7,251 nt of DNA from Oxalobacteraceae bacterium. GTDB taxonomy: Bacteria; Pseudomonadota; Gammaproteobacteria; Burkholderiales; Burkholderiaceae_D. Below, piece after piece: positions 1-6,359 of the stretch. A program made the translations under genes and the position numbers. The stretch is taken from positions 1 to 7,251 of the forward strand of contig CANFGA010000154.1 in the NCBI GenBank assembly GCA_947446335.1. Reading direction: 5' to 3'. Positions within the stretch are counted from its first letter, which is position 1; each line of letters starts with the position of its first letter. The notes below the pieces were generated by a model, which worked only from the letters and a program-made list of their open reading frames with translations, had not been told where the DNA came from and made no database searches.

Positions 1-38
1 AAAAGAAATTTATATTTTTTAAAAGCTTAAAATTTTCA

Positions 39-67
39 TTGTTTTTTACGATGCCGTAACATAAAAA
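39..67 (+). promoter_or_regulatory. Weak candidate promoter in AT-rich leader of the EAL-CBS-GGDEF gene
   Basis: The first 75 bases are very AT-rich compared with the rest of the window, as expected for an upstream control region. The best sigma-70-like pair I can find is TTGTTT (39-44) and TAAAAA (62-67) with 17 bases between. It would start transcription near base 74, leaving a leader of about 28 bases. Both boxes are imperfect and A/T runs produce such matches easily, so this is a suggestion only. The ribosome site is also weak: a purine stretch AGAAAAGAA (86-94) lies 7 bases before the ATG at 102. Confidence 0.25.
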
Positions 68-101
68 TAATACCTAGCAGCTTGCAGAAAAGAACGCCAC
101 C

Positions 102-1973
102 ATGTTGAAGGCACGATTACGGCAAATAATCGACCAGCAGGAACTCACCGCACTGTTTCAGCCGATCATCCATTTGCAGTCGGGCGAAATCGTCGGTTAC
201 GAAGGTCTCATACGCGGTCCCTCGGACAGCCCCTTGCACTCCCCCCTGAATTTGTTCAAGGTCGCGCTGGCAGCGAACCTGAGGGTCGAGGTCGAGCATC
301 TATGCCGCAAGGTCGTGCTGGAACACTTCGCCAAAATGGACCTGCCGGGCAAGCTATTCCTCAATGTCAGCCCGGAATGTCTGTTGTATCCCAACATGAA
401 ACACGGCGAGACGCTGGACTACATCCAGCAATTTGGCATCAGTCCGGACCGCGTCATCATCGAACTCACCGAGAGCCAGCCTACCTGTGACTACGAGTTG
501 CTTGGCAAGGCGGTCGCGCATTACAGCGACATGGGATTCGAGATCGCGATCGACGATCTCGGGGAAGGTTTTTCCAGCTTGCGTCTGTGGTCGGAATTGC
601 GCCCGGCTTATGTCAAGATCGACATGCACTTCATTCAGGGAATCAATCTTGACAAGGTCAAGCTGCAGTTCGTGCGCTCCATACAGCAAATCGCCGAGGC
701 CACCGGAACCCTGGTCATCGCCGAGGGGATCGAAACTCAGGCCGAACTGCTGCTGATTCGCGACCTCGGTATCGCCTGCGGACAGGGCTATCATATAGGC
801 AGGCCGAGTAACGCGCCGCCGACGAAGGTGCCTTTCGAGATCGCTAAAACGCTCGGTTATCGCGGCGTCGCTGTCTATCCCCAAGAAAACAATCATCGTC
901 AAAGCAGTCCCACCGCGCTGCGACTGTTACGCGCCGTGCGGCCCGTCTCACCACAGATGTCCAACAACGACGTCTTTGACATCTTCGGGCGTGAACCTGA
1001 GCTCGAGGTCATTCCGGTGGTTGAAAACGGTTTTCCCTTGGGGCTGATCACGCGCCGCCATTTGGTCGACCGCTTTGCCATGCAGTTCATTCGCGAACTG
1101 CACGGCAAAAAATGCTGCGGCATGTTCATGGACCCGGAACCGCTCATTACCGACAAACATACCAAGCTGCAAGACTTGAGCCAGCAAGTGGTGAAAGCAG
1201 ATCGCCGCCATTTGGTCAATGGATTCATCATCACCGACCAAGGTCAATATCTGGGCATGGGCACAGGCCATGACCTGATGAGGGAAATCACGGAAATGCA
1301 GATCAACGCGGCGCGTTATGCCAACCCGTTGACGCTCTTGCCAGGCAATGTCCCCATCAACGAGCACATCGACCGCTTGCTCGAAAACGGCGCCAGCTTC
1401 AGCGCCTGCTATGTCGATCTGGATTTCTTCAAACCGTTCAACGATGTCTATGGCTACCGCAAAGGTGATGACGTCATCCAGCGCACAGGAAGAATTCTGG
1501 AGCAGCACTGCGACCCCACGCGTGATTTTGTCGGCCATATCGGTGGCGATGACTTCTTGATGTTGTTGCAGAGCGAAAATTACGAAGAACGCTACCAAGC
1601 GATCATCGATACCTTTTCGACCGACATTGCCCAGCAATTTTCAGCGGCCGACCTCGAGCGCGGCGGCTACCTCAGCGAAGATCGCGCAGGCCGTCCCGTT
1701 TTCAATCCGCTGGTCACCGTTTCGCTCGGAGTGCTTAAAGTTGAACCGGGGCATTTTTGCTCGCACCACCAAATTGCGACTGCTGCGGCCGAGGCCAAGC
1801 GGCAGGCAAAACGCATTTTGGGCAACAGCCTGTTTATCGATCGTCGAGCAGGGCCTTGCGCATCGACTGTATCGCCGGCCAACCCAAGCCATCACCTCGA
1901 TCCCCGTTTTGAATGTAGCAATAACCGTTCGATTCTCCTGAATGTTGAATCGAAAGTTAATCAGAACTGCTAG
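102..1973 (+). CDS. EAL - CBS - CBS - GGDEF protein, probable c-di-GMP phosphodiesterase
   Basis: A 623-residue soluble protein with no signal peptide or membrane segment. Residues about 15-240 are an EAL domain. The signature is EGL (34-36), followed by N88 in LFLNVSP, E121 in ELTES, D151-D152 in DDLGEG, K172 in VKID, E208 and E211 in AEGIET, and Q228 in GQGYHIGRP. All the metal and catalytic positions of active c-di-GMP phosphodiesterases are therefore present. Residues about 278-396 look like a pair of CBS modules, which in other proteins bind adenine nucleotides. Residues about 432-580 are a GGDEF domain with D439, N447 and D456 of the nucleotide site and GGDDF (481-485) in place of GGDEF. 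The inhibitory RxxD site is absent: residues 472-475 read PTRD. The known EAL-CBS-GGDEF group also tends to carry GGDDF and the insert before VSLGV seen here. I infer phosphodiesterase output, with CBS and GGDEF as sensory or allosteric parts. The last 40 residues match nothing I recognise. Confidence 0.93.
   Translation: MLKARLRQIIDQQELTALFQPIIHLQSGEIVGYEGLIRGPSDSPLHSPLNLFKVALAANLRVEVEHLCRKVVLEHFAKMDLPGKLFLNVSPECLLYPNMKHGETLDYIQQFGISPDRVIIELTESQPTCDYELLGKAVAHYSDMGFEIAIDDLGEGFSSLRLWSELRPAYVKIDMHFIQGINLDKVKLQFVRSIQQIAEATGTLVIAEGIETQAELLLIRDLGIACGQGYHIGRPSNAPPTKVPFEIAKTLGYRGVAVYPQENNHRQSSPTALRLLRAVRPVSPQMSNNDVFDIFGREPELEVIPVVENGFPLGLITRRHLVDRFAMQFIRELHGKKCCGMFMDPEPLITDKHTKLQDLSQQVVKADRRHLVNGFIITDQGQYLGMGTGHDLMREITEMQINAARYANPLTLLPGNVPINEHIDRLLENGASFSACYVDLDFFKPFNDVYGYRKGDDVIQRTGRILEQHCDPTRDFVGHIGGDDFLMLLQSENYEERYQAIIDTFSTDIAQQFSAADLERGGYLSEDRAGRPVFNPLVTVSLGVLKVEPGHFCSHHQIATAAAEAKRQAKRILGNSLFIDRRAGPCASTVSPANPSHHLDPRFECSNNRSILLNVESKVNQNC
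1928..1954. repeat. 8-bp inverted repeat near the end of the EAL-CBS-GGDEF gene
   Basis: TTCGATTC (1928-1935) and GAATCGAA (1947-1954) are perfect inverted copies around an 11-base loop. They lie inside the unrecognised C-terminal tail, 17 bases before the stop codon, in the zone where this gene converges with arsC. There is no T-run on either side, so it is not a standard intrinsic terminator. It may help end transcription or be chance. Confidence 0.3.
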
Positions 1974-2024
1974 CCGATTCTCGCCGCGCACCGACTGCCC
2001 CAGTTCTGCATTCAACCTCGCTCG

Positions 2025-2537
2025 TCATGCAATGGAACCTATCTCGCGCAGCTTCGCTTGCAGCGACAGGTGATCGATCTTGTCGATCGGCAAGCTGAGC
2101 AGCAAGCGGATGCGGTTGGCGATCTGAAACTCGGCGCTGGTGAAAGCCTTGAGTTGCTTTTCCCGGTCCCCAGTGACGGCGACAGGATCGGCAAAACCCC
2201 AGTGCGCGCTGATCGGCTGCCCGGGCCAGACCGGACATATCTCGCCGGCAGCTTGGTCGCACACAGTGAAAATGAAATCCATCGCCGGCGCACCAGCTTG
2301 CGCAAACTCGCTCCAGCTCTTGCTGCGTAGTCCGTCGATGTCATAATGTTGGCTGGCGAGCAATTCCAGCGTCATCGGGTGCACCGCGTCGCGCGGATGA
2401 CTACCGGCGCTGTAAGCCTTGAAGCGGCCTTGGCCCAGATGATTGAGGATGACCTCGGCCATGATACTGCGCGCCGAATTACCGGTGCAGATGAACAGCA
2501 CGTTGTAGACCTTGTTCTTGATGTCAGCGTCGCTCAT
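2025..2537 (-). CDS. arsC: Arsenate reductase, LMW protein-tyrosine-phosphatase type
   Basis: A 170-residue cytoplasmic protein of the low-molecular-weight phosphatase fold, the family that reduces arsenate to arsenite with thioredoxin or a related thiol system. The P-loop is VLFICTGNSARS (residues 13-24): nucleophile C17, then CX5R with R23 and S24. The acid loop is HWGFADP (112-118), with D117 as the likely general acid. C93 and C101, in a CX7C arrangement, sit where the S. aureus-type enzymes carry their redox relay cysteines (CX6C there), which supports arsenate reductase over a plain tyrosine phosphatase. The ATG at 2537 is chosen because AGGAAA lies just upstream on this strand and because the protein then has normal family length. 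The frame stays open to an ATG at 2627, but those 30 extra residues do not look like the family. It converges on the EAL gene with a 51-base gap. No arsR, arsB, acr3 or arsH is visible, so the gene is an orphan in this window; a general phosphatase role cannot be excluded. Confidence 0.9.
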   Translation of the reverse strand: MSDADIKNKVYNVLFICTGNSARSIMAEVILNHLGQGRFKAYSAGSHPRDAVHPMTLELLASQHYDIDGLRSKSWSEFAQAGAPAMDFIFTVCDQAAGEICPVWPGQPISAHWGFADPVAVTGDREKQLKAFTSAEFQIANRIRLLLSLPIDKIDHLSLQAKLREIGSIA

Positions 2538-2870
2538 GTCAGTTTCCTGTGATGGTAATGTGGTGCGCAAGTTGCAACAGACGATCGACGCCGATCGGTC
2601 CCTCGTCCAGCATTTGCACCAAGGCAAAACAGCTGTTTCATGGGGCTATTTCCAGATTCATTTTACCTAATTCGTCGTGGGTGCGCTTACATAGTAGCGG
2701 CGAATAAAAATGGCTAATACGAGGTTGTAGCCAGCCCCCCAAAACAGGCGAGAAGTCATTTTTTTGGGACATTACGTCAAAAATTCCGTAAAACGATCAA
2801 TAAACGAAAAGCTTGATGGATGGCCGCGCTGCTGATGTCACATTCGCGCGTAAGGCAGCGGTATTTGACG
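2538..2870. other. Gap between arsC and the chemoreceptor gene
   Basis: Apart from the possible remnant frame next to arsC and the inverted repeat at the chemoreceptor end, I see no gene here. There is a 12-bp palindrome AAACAGCTGTTT (2627-2638) and an A/T-rich stretch around 2755-2815. The arsC promoter should lie here on the minus strand, but I found no pair of boxes I would defend. No ArsR-type operator was recognisable. Confidence 0.5.
2539..2637 (-). pseudogene. Possible 3' remnant of a gene once upstream of arsC
   Basis: A reading frame open from 2637 encodes 32 residues and ends with TGA at 2539-2541, one base before the arsC ATG. Its C-terminal residues read VDRLLQLAHHITITGN, which look protein-like. 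The one-base junction is typical of translationally coupled genes in an operon, but the frame has a stop at 2638-2640 and no convincing 5' part. The only internal ATG is at 2613, giving 24 residues. I could not assign a family. It could be the tail of a lost operon partner, a tiny leader ORF, or chance. Confidence 0.22.
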
Positions 2871-2886
2871 CTACGCTGCCTTGCGC
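2848..2886 (-). repeat. Stem-loop over the chemoreceptor stop codon (possible transcript end structure)
   Basis: Arms 2848-2860 (gcgtaaggcagcg) and 2874-2886 (cgctgccttgcgc) are inverted copies, 12 of 13 positions Watson-Crick paired with one T/G position, around a 13-base loop. The loop (2861-2873) carries the TAG stop codon of the chemoreceptor gene, so the final sense codons form one arm. No T-run follows on the minus strand, so it is not a textbook intrinsic terminator. It may protect the 3' end of the mRNA or assist Rho-dependent termination. Confidence 0.6.
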
Positions 2887-4466
2887 ATCGAAAGGGACTC
2901 TCCCTTTTTGTCAACCGAGCCGTCATCGACATTGAAGAAGCCAACCAATTGCATCAGGTGAGTCGCTTCGCCATGCACTGATTCTGCCGCTGCAGCCGCC
3001 TCTTCGACCAAGGCCGCATTTTGCTGCGTCACGTTATCCATCTCGGCAATGGCGCCGTTGATTTCTCCGATGCCAGTCTCTTGCTCGGAACTGGCCGAGG
3101 CAATCTGCGCCATGATGCCGGTCACACGTTCAACGCTGGCCACGATCTCAGCCATGGTGTCTCCGGCGGCGTGCGCAAGGACGCTGCCCGTTTCAATCTT
3201 GTCGACCGATTCATTGATCAACTGCTTGATCTCCCGGGCAGCGGTGGCCGAACGCTGAGCCAGATTGCGCACTTCGCTGGCGACCACGGCGAATCCACGC
3301 CCCTGCTCCCCTGCTCGTGCCGCCTCCACTGCGGCGTTCAATGCCAAGATATTCGTTTGAAAAGCGATGCCATCGATGACGCTGATGATATCGACAATTT
3401 TCTTTGCTGCGGCACTGATCTGATCCATGGTCTTGACGACGTCATGGACCACCGCGCCACCTTTGCTCGCCACGCTCGAAGCCGATAGCACCAGTTCATT
3501 TGCTTGCCGCGCGCTGCTGGTGTTGTTCTTGACTGCCGAAGTCAATTCCTCCATCGAGGAGGCGGTTTCTTCAAGCGCACCGGCCTGCTGTTCGGTGCGT
3601 CGCGACAGATCAAGGTTACCCGTCGAAAGATCACGTGATGCCGAATCGATGTTGACTGCGCCATTTCGCACCAGTCTCACCGTCGTGCCAAGCCGAGTAG
3701 TCATGTGATGCAATGCGTCCAGCAATTGGCCAACCTCATCGCTGCTCCCGTGCACCTCGAAGTCACGCAAGTCACCCTCGGCAACGCGTTCCGCGATATT
3801 CACAGCGTGCCGCAGAGGCACGACGATGCTCTGTGTGATGGCCCATGCAAGCGTGGCTCCGGTAATCAATGCCAGAACGCCAAATGCCATCAAGGTGACG
3901 ACGCTGCTGTCATACTGGTGTGCTGACTCGTCCGCCAGCGCATTGGCCGCTGCAGTCTGATAGGCGAGCAATTTGGTCAGCGCCGCAGCATAGCTGGCGA
4001 AGGTAGTTTTTAACGTGGTATTGGCGATTTGCTCGACCTCTTGGATGCGCCCCCCCTCCTTGAACGCAAAAGCCTCGTTGCGCACGGCAAGATAGGCTTT
4101 CTGATGCACCACGACGTCCTTCAACAGGCTTGCTTCCTCATTATTTTGTTGTAACGCGGCGAACTTTCCAATCAGTGCATCAACCGACTGCGCGCCGACA
4201 GTCAATTGGGCCTGGAAGTACTCGGCGGTTTCCAGGCTATCGCTCTTTACAATCGACAACGCGCTGTTTCCGTTCAGTTTTGCCGTACCGAGCAACTCGG
4301 AGGCCAACTGCTGTTTTGCCAACTTGTCTTTGACCAGGTACTCTGTATTGTCATTGGCCGAATGGAGTCGCCATAATGCGATGGCCGTGATACATGCCAG
4401 CAGCAAGAGTATGAGAGCAAACGACAGCAGGACCCGGGGCCCTGTTTTTAACTGAAGAAATTTCAT
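2871..4466 (-). CDS. Methyl-accepting chemotaxis protein with 4HB-type sensor
   Basis: A 531-residue inner-membrane chemoreceptor. Transmembrane helix 1 is about residues 11-32. A helical periplasmic sensor of the four-helix-bundle size covers about 35-187, and transmembrane helix 2 is about 189-211. A HAMP domain follows (about 211-262, with P217 and the DEVGQL motif at 243-248). The signalling domain runs from about 270 to 500. Methylation-helix features are EQQAGALEETASS (292-304) and the matching late helix QQNAALVEEAAAA (481-493). The hairpin tip that contacts CheA and CheW is highly conserved (about 368-407, with GFAVVASEVRNLAQRSA at its end). The length matches the Tsr class without gaps. 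There is no C-terminal CheR-tethering pentapeptide; the end is MRKAA. The ATG at 4466 puts the first helix right after a short positive N-terminus as usual; a frame-open ATG at 4550 adds 28 residues and has no ribosome site. The ligand cannot be read from the sequence. No che or flagellar genes are adjacent. Confidence 0.95.
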   Translation of the reverse strand: MKFLQLKTGPRVLLSFALILLLLACITAIALWRLHSANDNTEYLVKDKLAKQQLASELLGTAKLNGNSALSIVKSDSLETAEYFQAQLTVGAQSVDALIGKFAALQQNNEEASLLKDVVVHQKAYLAVRNEAFAFKEGGRIQEVEQIANTTLKTTFASYAAALTKLLAYQTAAANALADESAHQYDSSVVTLMAFGVLALITGATLAWAITQSIVVPLRHAVNIAERVAEGDLRDFEVHGSSDEVGQLLDALHHMTTRLGTTVRLVRNGAVNIDSASRDLSTGNLDLSRRTEQQAGALEETASSMEELTSAVKNNTSSARQANELVLSASSVASKGGAVVHDVVKTMDQISAAAKKIVDIISVIDGIAFQTNILALNAAVEAARAGEQGRGFAVVASEVRNLAQRSATAAREIKQLINESVDKIETGSVLAHAAGDTMAEIVASVERVTGIMAQIASASSEQETGIGEINGAIAEMDNVTQQNAALVEEAAAAAESVHGEATHLMQLVGFFNVDDGSVDKKGESLSMRKAA

Positions 4467-4507
4467 TGGGCTTAGTTGAGCTCTGTTCGATAGAATATTG
4501 ATAGGCA

Positions 4508-4535
4508 GGAATACCAGCCGCAGGGTGCCTGTCAA
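4508..4535 (-). promoter_or_regulatory. Candidate promoter of the chemoreceptor gene
   Basis: On the minus strand a perfect TTGACA (4530-4535) is followed after 16 bases by TATTCC (4508-4513), a poor -10 box. Transcription would start near 4501, about 35 bases before the chosen ATG. This would exclude the longer frame starting at 4550. No convincing sigma-28 or sigma-54 promoter, often used by chemotaxis genes, was seen nearby. Confidence 0.3.
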
Positions 4536-4577
4536 AGATGACGGCATCATTACATTGAGGAAAGTAATGCAGATTAA

Positions 4578-4853
4578 TTGTTAGCATTGACGCTACGCTG
4601 GGAAAATGACGCCAACAGAAAAGCCGAGCGCATCCTCAATGCCGCGCGGGTGGCAGGAAAAAATGCGATGTGGTCCGTCATGCAGGACGGCGCCGGCGCT
4701 GCGTCGATCTCGATGCAGGCTGAAATCGACGCCGGCCTGGGACAATTGCGTGCACTCATTGGCAGTGCACGCCGGATCGTCCTTGTTTGCATGGCAGCGT
4801 GATGCATCACGCTGCTGGCCGCAGCGATCGTGCCATGGGTAGTCGGCTGACAG
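4578..4853 (+). pseudogene. Broken coding-like stretch ending in a predicted membrane helix
   Basis: One + strand frame opens after a stop at 4575-4577 and runs 74 codons to TGA at 4800-4802. The same frame resumes after the TGA for 16 codons to a second TGA at 4851-4853. Third positions are GC-rich, as in the real genes here. The product has an N-terminal part rich in Ala and charged residues (LRWENDANRKAERILNAARV). After SARR the sequence becomes hydrophobic (IVLVCMAA, stop, CITLLAAAIVPWVVG), which would make one continuous transmembrane helix if the TGA were a sense codon. I infer a decayed gene for a small protein with a C-terminal membrane anchor. There is no good start codon or ribosome site, and I recognise no family. 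The TGA lies inside the perfect palindrome. Coding by chance in GC-rich DNA is the alternative. Confidence 0.3.
4794..4815. repeat. Perfect 22-bp palindrome without spacer
   Basis: The half-site gcagcgtgatg (4794-4804) is followed directly by its exact reverse complement (4805-4815). A spacer-free palindrome this long is expected about 0.002 times in a window this size. It could be a binding site for a dimeric regulator, a cruciform-forming site, or a scar from a recombination event. There is no T-run after it, so it is not a terminator. Confidence 0.85.
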
Positions 4854-5021
4854 TGAGCCACCCAGTGGGCAAAAAGCCTGATTTTGCGAACATGCATTTT
4901 GATTAATATATCAATTCTTTGCCAAAATGAGCGTCGAATGCATGACAGATTCACTGACTCGCAGCGCAGTTGCATGCAGCGCCAATTTTGCATGCGGACG
5001 AAAGTGGTTGCAGGTTACGAA

Positions 5022-5042
5022 GAGCATGCCTACCGCATGCTC
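5022..5042 (-). repeat. Stem-loop over the DUF4239 stop codon
   Basis: GAGCATGC (5022-5029) and GCATGCTC (5035-5042) are perfect inverted copies with a five-base loop (5030-5034) that contains the TAG stop codon of the DUF4239 gene. The stem is strong, but on the minus strand it is followed by mixed sequence with no T-run. A role in mRNA end formation or stability is possible. Confidence 0.6.
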
Positions 5043-5806
5043 GTGCGAAGCTCGACGAGAACTTGGTCCGCCGCGTCAATACGGATCACACCCAAGCGCG
5101 GGAACTCCAGTTCTAGGATCACGTAAAAGGTCAGCGACATGGTCGTTGCGAGAATCAATATGGAGAACCAGTTTCGCATCTTGGTGGCACACGTGACGTA
5201 ACCGACAAGCGATGCGCTAACGAGGCACAATCCGGCAAGCAACAAGAAGATGATGTGTGGCGGGTGATTCTCCGTTGCCGTAGCCCTGATCGTCGTGATG
5301 TCGATCATCTCGTTGAGTGCCGGGAGCAAGACTATCGCCACGTGCCCAGAAGCTTCCCGTTGGCTGACAGATACCGCTGCCGCCCAAATTTTTTTCTGCA
5401 ACGTCAATGCCTCTGCAAGCTTTGCTCGAGTGCCAGCCACATCTTCCGTATTCCGATATGTCTCTATTCTCGTGTCCAGATAACGGCGAAACAGTTGCCG
5501 CATTTCCGGCTGCGTGTCGCCCGGAAGCAAGTCGATCCTCAGGTAAGACGTCCCGATCGCGTTGGCCTCCTGGGTGATCAAGTGTCGTCGAACTTCAAAC
5601 CTCGACGCTGCACCCGAAAACGTGAATGCGAGGAGCAAGCCTAACAGACCAAATACTGCGGCTTCAGCGGGACCGGTGCCCTTTGCTACACCGTCCTGCT
5701 CACGCATGAGTTTGATCTTACCAATATAGCGGCCCAACTCAAAAAGCGCCAGCATGCCGAAGAACAAGCTGGTGGCCGATAATGATGCCGCGAGCATGAG
5801 ACTCAT
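5030..5806 (-). CDS. DUF4239 (bestrophin-like) membrane protein
   Basis: A 258-residue integral membrane protein. Four hydrophobic segments are visible at about residues 5-22, 48-65, 184-206 and 213-232, arranged as two pairs around a charged central region of about 115 residues. Family hallmarks are the block after helix 2, FSGAASRFEVRRHLITQEAN (63-82) followed by AIGTSYLRIDLLP, and the C-terminal LEFPRLGVIRID (233-244). These match the DUF4239 family, called bestrophin-like in databases. Its function is not established; channel activity has been suggested only by resemblance. The ATG at 5806 is chosen because AAGG lies about 10 bases upstream and the protein then begins just before helix 1. 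The frame extends to a TTG at 5851 with no support. It is probably transcribed alone from the promoter at 5854-5882. Confidence 0.85.
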   Translation of the reverse strand: MSLMLAASLSATSLFFGMLALFELGRYIGKIKLMREQDGVAKGTGPAEAAVFGLLGLLLAFTFSGAASRFEVRRHLITQEANAIGTSYLRIDLLPGDTQPEMRQLFRRYLDTRIETYRNTEDVAGTRAKLAEALTLQKKIWAAAVSVSQREASGHVAIVLLPALNEMIDITTIRATATENHPPHIIFLLLAGLCLVSASLVGYVTCATKMRNWFSILILATTMSLTFYVILELEFPRLGVIRIDAADQVLVELRTSMR

Positions 5807-5853
5807 GGTTGCTTGCCTTGTGGTCGCATTGGAGTCACCAGCCTCCAGCAAAC

Positions 5854-5882
5854 ATTATATTAGTATTGATGCAATTCGGAAA
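5854..5882 (-). promoter_or_regulatory. Probable promoter of the DUF4239 gene
   Basis: On the minus strand there is a perfect TATAAT -10 box (5854-5859). With a 17-base spacer the -35 position reads TTTCCG (5877-5882), which is weak. Transcription would start near 5847 and give a leader of about 40 bases before the ATG at 5806. The -10 box and its position are good; the poor -35 may mean an activator helps. Confidence 0.45.
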
Positions 5883-6127
5883 CTCGATGCGATAGCTCGC
5901 ACATTTGCCGGGAATCCCATCATTCCTGCCGCTTACGCATCCAGAACGACAACCAGCCAGCACCTCGCCAGATGCCGTCGGCGACCCGCATCGCTACATT
6001 GCAGTTGCCAAATTTAATCGCCATGCCCGATGCTGGACTTGGTCGTTGGCGTCTTGCTCGTGCAAAATCAAACTGAACCGTCACGCAAAAACCATCTCAT
6101 TGTCCTCATTGATTCGAACAATTGTAC

Positions 6128-6289
6128 TCACGAGAGTTCCACAGGCAGCGATAGAAAAAGCTGCTCACATCGCTCGCTCAGCAACTCGTCTACCGGGAGC
6201 GGTACATCCGACTTCGCGAGCAACCATTCGTGAATGATTGCGCTCGATGAACTCGTGCTGCTCGAATCGCATCTAGGAACAAGGCACAT
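6128..6289 (-). CDS. Doubtful small ORF, 53 codons
   Basis: An ATG at 6289 opens a 53-codon frame on the minus strand. The first part is serine-rich; the second part is more protein-like (AIIHEWLLAKSDVPLPVDEL, then LSERCEQLFLSLPVELS to the stop). There is no clear ribosome site and no recognisable family. It may be the tail of a decayed gene or a chance frame. Confidence 0.15.
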   Translation of the reverse strand: MCLVPRCDSSSTSSSSAIIHEWLLAKSDVPLPVDELLSERCEQLFLSLPVELS

Positions 6290-6324
6290 TCACGTTGATT
6301 ATTTCCGATATCTTTACAATTCAT

Positions 6325-6353
6325 TTGATTTTTTTGCTGCAACGCAGCATAAT
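6325..6353 (+). promoter_or_regulatory. Promoter-like pair ahead of the orphan terminator
   Basis: TTGATT (6325-6330) and CATAAT (6348-6353) are separated by exactly 17 bases on the + strand: four of six and five of six matches to the sigma-70 consensus. Transcription would begin near 6360. The spacer contains the small hairpin TGCTGC-AAC-GCAGCA. No protein gene starts between here and the terminator at 6393-6421. Confidence 0.4.
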
Positions 6354-6359
6354 TGCGTC

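Larger units (their letters stand above)
4467..5029. other. Gap between chemoreceptor and DUF4239 genes
   Basis: This stretch has no intact gene that I accept. It contains the chemoreceptor promoter candidate, a coding-like but broken stretch on the + strand (4578-4853), a perfect 22-bp palindrome (4794-4815), an AT-rich patch at 4893-4918, and a run of GCATGC/ATGCAT palindromes from 4892 on. A weak + strand box pair TTGCGA (4884-4889) and TATATC (4907-4912) has no believable gene behind it. Confidence 0.5.

Noticed and set aside
2625..2627. ATG at 2627 as the arsC start
   Set aside because: It would add 30 residues unlike any arsenate reductase N-terminus, while the ATG at 2537 has AGGAAA at a good distance.
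4508..4535. A sigma-54 promoter (GGCAC element) upstream of the chemoreceptor
   Set aside because: The GG element is present but the -12 GC is not at the required spacing. A TTGACA-based sigma-70 reading fits slightly better.
4574..4993. A 139-codon minus-strand frame between the chemoreceptor and DUF4239 genes
   Set aside because: Rich in Cys, His, Arg and Ser without any domain pattern and with no ribosome site. The + strand frame over the same bases looks more coding-like.
4927..5196. An 89-codon + strand frame after a weak promoter-like pair
   Set aside because: Most of it is antisense to the DUF4239 gene, its composition is atypical, and it has no ribosome site or recognisable motif.
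6095..6125. A T-arm-like GTTCGAATC on the minus strand suggesting a tRNA or tRNA-derived attachment site
   Set aside because: Only four of five T-stem pairs form, and no matching acceptor stem, anticodon arm or D arm is found at the right distances. Treated as a chance match.
6331..6348. Small hairpin TGCTGC-AAC-GCAGCA next to a T-run as a terminator
   Set aside because: The T-run lies before the stem on the + strand and becomes an A-run after it on the minus strand, so neither direction makes a terminator. It lies within the promoter spacer instead.
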